Shown piece after piece: positions 42,126 to 46,175 of a stretch of DNA of 46,175 nt. The notes below the pieces were generated by a model. It had not been told where the DNA came from and did not search any database. It saw only the letters and a program-made list of their open reading frames with translations. Source of the stretch: Candidatus Iainarchaeum sp. (GTDB lineage Archaea; Iainarchaeota; Iainarchaeia; JAGGVJ01). Numbering within the stretch: the stretch's first letter is position 1; each line of letters starts with the position of its first letter. The stretch is taken from assembly GCA_021158055.1 (NCBI GenBank), contig JAGGVJ010000018.1, forward strand, positions 1 through 46,175. Reading direction: 5' to 3'. The translations under genes and the position numbers were made by a program.

Positions 42126-42938
42126 ATGCGTGGCTTGTTTTTTTCCGTCTGGTTCACTTGGGTGATTTTACTGCTTTCTTTCGGATACTCACAAGTCCTG
42201 ATTGAAAGCCCTATAAAAGCCACCCTTTCGCTTCAAGACCCCATCAACATAGGTAGTGTGATGCCCGGTCAGTCTTTTTATTTTGTGATGAGTTCTTACT
42301 GCGGTCCGGAATGCGATGAAGAATGGGACACTGCGACAATAGAACCGGAATCGCTTCCAAACGGATGGACTGTGGACGGCGGCGACTGGAACCTGCCCTC
42401 ATTCCAGGTAAGAATCAAAGTGCCTGAAAACGCGGAAAAAGGAAACCAGGTTCTGAAAGTCAAAATGTATGACCACGGGGAAACCATCCCTTCAGAATAC
42501 GGGCTGGTGTCAGTCAATGTATCAAACACTCTTCTGTCGCTTGAAGCAGAATCAAACCAGTCGATAACCGCGCTTGAAAACGAACACATAAAATTCTATG
42601 TCCAAAACAACAGCCTTGGAGAAGCAAGCCTAATCGTATCCTCTTCGCTTCCAAGCAAATGGTGGGGGAAACAAAAAATAAAAATCCTTCCAAAAACCAA
42701 AAAACAATTCATGCTGCCTGTAAGAGTCATGGAAAGCGGAAACTACGAAACAGAACTCATCTTAAGTTCTGAAAAAACAAACGCGATACAAAACATTGAA
42801 AAAATCAACATCGAAGCCATCCCAACCATAAAAAGCAAACTCGTTGCACCAAGCCACGGTTTTCCGGTTTACCCTGTTTCCCTGCAACCGATTTATTCAC
42901 TCATGGGCGCGATCAGCTTCCTGTTCGACGGGCAATAA
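42126..42938 (+). CDS. Exported beta-sandwich protein
   Basis: A 270-aa protein with a signal peptide (GLFFSVWFTWVILLLSFGYS) and two probable Ig/NEW3-like beta domains: LPNGWTVDGGDW...FQVRIKVPENAEKGNQVLKV, then SLEAESNQSITALENEHIKF. The C-terminus is mildly hydrophobic (YPVSLQPIYSLMGAISFLF) and could touch the membrane. No family name is assigned. A surface role is inferred from the signal peptide. Confidence 0.7.
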   Translation: MRGLFFSVWFTWVILLLSFGYSQVLIESPIKATLSLQDPINIGSVMPGQSFYFVMSSYCGPECDEEWDTATIEPESLPNGWTVDGGDWNLPSFQVRIKVPENAEKGNQVLKVKMYDHGETIPSEYGLVSVNVSNTLLSLEAESNQSITALENEHIKFYVQNNSLGEASLIVSSSLPSKWWGKQKIKILPKTKKQFMLPVRVMESGNYETELILSSEKTNAIQNIEKINIEAIPTIKSKLVAPSHGFPVYPVSLQPIYSLMGAISFLFDGQ

Positions 42939-43055
42939 ACACATTCAACGCACCCCTTTACAGCCGCTTTCTAATATCTAACCCTTTGGTTGCTTTGTAA
43001 AGCAAAACAACCAACAACCAGAAAACAAAAAACAAACAACAAAAAACGATGCCGT

Positions 43056-44654
43056 ATGACTCCATTGAAAAACTGCTGCAGGAAAATAATCGATTCGATA
43101 CTTGAAGGAAAAATAAAAAGCCGCTCAAAACTCAATTACTTCAAAAAGCTTTACTGCAAGGAATACAGAATCAGCCTTCCCACAAACCCAAAAATAATGT
43201 CTTTTGCAAGCAAGTCCGAAATTCAAAAAATAACCCCCATCCTGTTAAAAAAACCGGTCAGGACACTTTCGGGAGTGAGCCCCGTTGCGGTAATGACTTC
43301 GCCTGAAAAATGCCCCCACGGAAAGTGCATCATGTGCCCTGGAGACCTGAACCGCGCACCTCAAAGCTACACCGGCGACGAACCGGCGGCAATGAGGGGA
43401 ATACACCACAATTTCGACCCGTTCAGACAAACTGCAGCGCGGCTGAAACAACTTGAACTCTCAGGCCACTGCTGCGACAAGACAGAACTCATAATCATGG
43501 GCGGGACTTTCACCGCGAGAGAAAAACAATACCAGGAATGGTTTGTGAAAAGGTGCTTTGACGCATTAAACGAAAAAACCTCGGGAGACCTTGAAACAGC
43601 GAAAACACTAAACGAGACAGCAAAACACAGGTGCGTCGGCTTGACTGTTGAATCAAGGCCTGATTATCTGATGAAAAAACAAATAAACGAAATCCTGAAA
43701 CTCGGCGCAACCAGGGTTGAAATGGGCGTGCAGTCGCTTGACGACAAATCACTGGAGTTTATTGAACGGGGCCACGGAGTAAAAGAAGTGATCGACTCAA
43801 CTGCCCTGCTCAAGGACTCTGCCTTCAAGGTGACGTATCATATGATGCCGGGGCTGCCTCTTTCAAACCAAAAAAAAGACATTGCCGGCTTCAAAAAACT
43901 GTTTTCAGACCACCGGTTTCGCCCGGACGGACTAAAACTGTACCCGTGCATGGTGCTTGAAGGAACAAAACTTTTTGAGTTGTGGAAAAACAAAAAATAC
44001 AATCCTTATACAAGCGAAGAAGCCGCAACAACCATTGCCGAAATGAAAAAATTTGTTCCCGAATACTGCAGGATACACAGGGTGCAGCGCGACATTCCGG
44101 TAGGCAGGATAGCTGCGGGAGTGGATAAGTCAAACCTGAGACAGCTCGCTCAAAAAGAACTTGACAAACACGGGAGGAAATGCAGGTGCATAAGATGCAG
44201 GGAAGCAGGCCTTGGCGCTTACAGGGGAAAAATCAAGGTTGATCCAAAAACAGCTGAATTAAGACGCCTGGATTACAAAGCAAGCAACGGAAAAGAAGTT
44301 TTTTTGAGTTTTGTGGAACCTGAAAACGACCTTTTGTTTGCTTTCCTCAGGCTCAGAAACCCTTCTCACCCTTTCAGGGAAGAACTCATAGACAGTGCTC
44401 TGGTGCGCGAACTCCACGTTTACTCAAGAGAACTGCCGATAGGTGGAAAAAGCACTGAATCACATCAGCACAAGGGGTTTGGAAAAGCCCTTCTTGCAGA
44501 AGCAGAAAAAATAGCTTTTGAAGAATTCGGCTTCAACAACCTGAGCATCATAAGCGGAGTCGGCGCAAGGGAGTATTACCGGAAGGCGGGTTACTCAAAA
44601 AACGGGGCGTTTATGAAAAAAGTTTTAAATAAAGCAACTTCGTCCACAAAATAA
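43056..44654 (+). CDS. elp3: Elp3-type tRNA uridine-34 modification enzyme
   Basis: About 532 aa from the ATG at 43056. The N-terminal helical tRNA-binding part is followed by the radical SAM motif CPHGKCIMC (Cx4CxxC), GLTVESRPDYL and TRVEMGVQSLDD. A zinc-binding Cys cluster (RKCRCIRC) and a C-terminal GNAT acetyltransferase domain (HKGFGKALLAEAEKIAFEE, SGVGAREYYRKAGYS) complete the family architecture. It makes cm5U-type modifications at wobble uridines. The leader is A/C-rich (acaaaaaacaaacaacaaaa). Confidence 0.93.
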   Translation: MTPLKNCCRKIIDSILEGKIKSRSKLNYFKKLYCKEYRISLPTNPKIMSFASKSEIQKITPILLKKPVRTLSGVSPVAVMTSPEKCPHGKCIMCPGDLNRAPQSYTGDEPAAMRGIHHNFDPFRQTAARLKQLELSGHCCDKTELIIMGGTFTAREKQYQEWFVKRCFDALNEKTSGDLETAKTLNETAKHRCVGLTVESRPDYLMKKQINEILKLGATRVEMGVQSLDDKSLEFIERGHGVKEVIDSTALLKDSAFKVTYHMMPGLPLSNQKKDIAGFKKLFSDHRFRPDGLKLYPCMVLEGTKLFELWKNKKYNPYTSEEAATTIAEMKKFVPEYCRIHRVQRDIPVGRIAAGVDKSNLRQLAQKELDKHGRKCRCIRCREAGLGAYRGKIKVDPKTAELRRLDYKASNGKEVFLSFVEPENDLLFAFLRLRNPSHPFREELIDSALVRELHVYSRELPIGGKSTESHQHKGFGKALLAEAEKIAFEEFGFNNLSIISGVGAREYYRKAGYSKNGAFMKKVLNKATSSTK

Positions 44655-44727
44655 AAGAATAAAAAACTGTTTTGTTTTCTTCATCTATAAAGGCGATTGA
44701 CTATGGTGTTTTACACAAACTCATGCA

Positions 44728-46175
44728 CTACACAAGTTCTGTGCCATAACCCCAACTGCACTTATTAAAAGCAGGAATGCAAGCTTTTATGTTGTAAATT
44801 CCAGGGGGGACCTCAATTAAAATCTGTCCGCTGCTGCCAGTGAATGGGCCGAATTCTTCTGAATCACTTGCTCTCACGGCCAGCGCAGTAACCTCGCCAG
44901 AATAAGGATTAGAACAATTGGTCACCGTGACCTTAAACTGAGTGTAATAACTCGCATCCCACAAACCCAAAGACGGGGAACTACCGGCAATAAATTTCGC
45001 CCTCAGCTTAATTGAAGTGGCTCCAAGACCTGAAATGTTCTGCCCGCTTTTGATGTTTGAAACAAGAACTGAACTGTCTGTCGCATCCAAAACATCAACA
45101 ATCAGAATCGAATCACCGGGCGTGGTCGCGGAATAAGTTACGAGACCCCACCTGCTGAAATTTACCTGTTCAAGAGCAATTGTTGTGTACGTTCCAGTCG
45201 TCTCCCCGGCAGAAAGCACCACACTACCGGCAGAAAACTTTGTATTGTCATAAACCCCGCTCAAAAGTCCGGGATCAACCACTGCAAGAAACGGGTCATT
45301 AACAAACACTTCTTTAGTAAATTCATAACCCCAGTTTCCTTCCTCATCCTTTGCCTTTACATTAACCTGCCACAAACCCGGCGCTCCTTCAGCAGCGAAA
45401 GAATAAACATTTGAGGCCTGTGCAGGTGGATTAAAAACCACACTTCCAACACCATCCAGAACCCAAAAATCATACTCAGCAACAAAGTCACCCTGCGGAT
45501 CAACCGCGGTTGCAGTTGCAACCACATTATTCCCCAAATCAAAAGAAGGCAAATTAAAAGAAAGATCTTCAACAACCGGGCCAAGAGCAAGAACAACCTC
45601 ATAATAAACCGAACCATCCTCACCATAATTATTGTTATAACCCCAACTGCCACTTGCAGTCACACGCTCCTCAGCAAAATCTTTCATTACATAATACACG
45701 GCAACCCTGCCACCACCACCGCCACCGCCATCATAATAACCATTACCACCCGAGCCACCATTCGCCTCAATAACACCAGCCCCGCTCAAAACACCAGCCA
45801 CAACATAAACAGAACCACCAGAACCCCCACCACCACAATAATTACCCGAACAACCACCACCAGCACCATCCGCAGAAACAACACCATCAACAACCAACGA
45901 ACCACTCACCACCAAATAAACAGAACCACCACCAGCACCACCCTGCATACCACCAACATTCGTCGCATCACCACCACCAGAACCCAACTCAACCGGCTGC
46001 GTCAACGAAGAACCATAAGCCACACCACCAACACCATTATAACCATCACCACCAGCACCACCAAAACCAGCACCACCACCACCAAGCGAACTAGTAACAC
46101 CCTTACCAGCACCACTCGAACCAGAATACCCCTTACCATTCACACTAATCCTACCACCAGACTCAACAGTCAAAT
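44728..46175 (-). CDS. Gly-rich surface protein with shared C-terminal module (5' partial)
   Basis: The frame runs off the right edge, so the TTG at 46173 is not a proven start. The first ~180 residues are Gly-rich, with repeated GGGGAGFGGAGG and GGSVYLVVSGSLVVDGVV patterns of a beta-helix-like surface protein. Then come an Ig/cadherin-like segment (VVATATAVDPQGDFVAEYDF) and the same terminal module as the left-edge protein (SGQNISGLGATSIKLRAKF, FGPFTGSSGQILIEVPPGIY). It is probably extracellular. The gene's minus-strand orientation mirrors the plus-strand left-edge gene. Confidence 0.75.
   Translation of the reverse strand, partial: LTVESGGRISVNGKGYSGSSGAGKGVTSSLGGGGAGFGGAGGDGYNGVGGVAYGSSLTQPVELGSGGGDATNVGGMQGGAGGGSVYLVVSGSLVVDGVVSADGAGGGCSGNYCGGGGSGGSVYVVAGVLSGAGVIEANGGSGGNGYYDGGGGGGGRVAVYYVMKDFAEERVTASGSWGYNNNYGEDGSVYYEVVLALGPVVEDLSFNLPSFDLGNNVVATATAVDPQGDFVAEYDFWVLDGVGSVVFNPPAQASNVYSFAAEGAPGLWQVNVKAKDEEGNWGYEFTKEVFVNDPFLAVVDPGLLSGVYDNTKFSAGSVVLSAGETTGTYTTIALEQVNFSRWGLVTYSATTPGDSILIVDVLDATDSSVLVSNIKSGQNISGLGATSIKLRAKFIAGSSPSLGLWDASYYTQFKVTVTNCSNPYSGEVTALAVRASDSEEFGPFTGSSGQILIEVPPGIYNIKACIPAFNKCSWGYGTELV

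Overview
This is archaeal DNA. Information-processing and repair genes include a NurA-HerA pair, a Rad50 ATPase, a family-B DNA polymerase homologue, ribosomal protein S17e, elongation factor 1-beta, an archaeal CCA-adding enzyme, Taw3 and archaeal Elp3, and there is an intron-containing tRNA-His. Genes are preceded by TATA boxes about 25 nt before apparently leaderless starts, or by GGTGA/GGAGG ribosome-binding sites. Several envelope proteins carry class III (type IV pilin-like) signal peptides or DUF2341-like modules. This would fit a DPANN-type lineage, but I cannot name the taxon from sequence alone.

Layout. 0-1.2 kb: 5'-truncated surface protein. 1.3-6.1 kb: Fap7/AK6-type kinase convergent with a 1426-aa coiled-coil lipoprotein. 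6.1-6.6 kb: duplicated promoter flanking a broken small gene. 6.6-16.5 kb: envelope block with a 2088-aa membrane-anchored protein and five small pilin-like proteins, the last one frameshifted in an A7 run. 16.5-26.4 kb: AMMECR1 protein, then a recombination block (NurA, an untracked 48-aa protein, HerA, a polymerase-like protein lacking recognisable catalytic residues, S17e, Rad50; no Mre11). 26.5-31.1 kb: histidine-related block (HisD, AbrB-ACT regulator overlapping HisRS, tRNA-His) plus a CYTH protein, aEF1B and a zinc-ribbon protein. 31.4-37.1 kb: Cys-rich surface protein, CCA-adding enzyme, pseudo-transglutaminase membrane protein, ThpR. 37.2-44.7 kb: dCTP deaminase, unknown and zinc-ribbon proteins, a PheA remnant, HExxH membrane protein, M52-type protease, Taw3, UPF0200 kinase, exported protein, Elp3. 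44.7 kb to the end: a 5'-truncated Gly-rich surface protein sharing its C-terminal module with the protein at the left edge, in inverted orientation.

The most unusual signals are: (i) three places where a short unit carrying the translation-initiation signal is tandemly repeated at the start of a gene (HisRS 21 bp x5; unknown gene at 38.8 kb 21 bp x4; zinc-ribbon gene 17 bp x2 plus diverged copies); (ii) a polymerase-B-like protein with altered exonuclease and polymerase motifs beside HerA-NurA; (iii) a linked tRNA-His/HisRS/AbrB-ACT unit near HisD; (iv) a duplicated promoter with conserved start-codon spacing; (v) a 19-codon PheA remnant left in a leader. All assignments are by eye; no database search was run.
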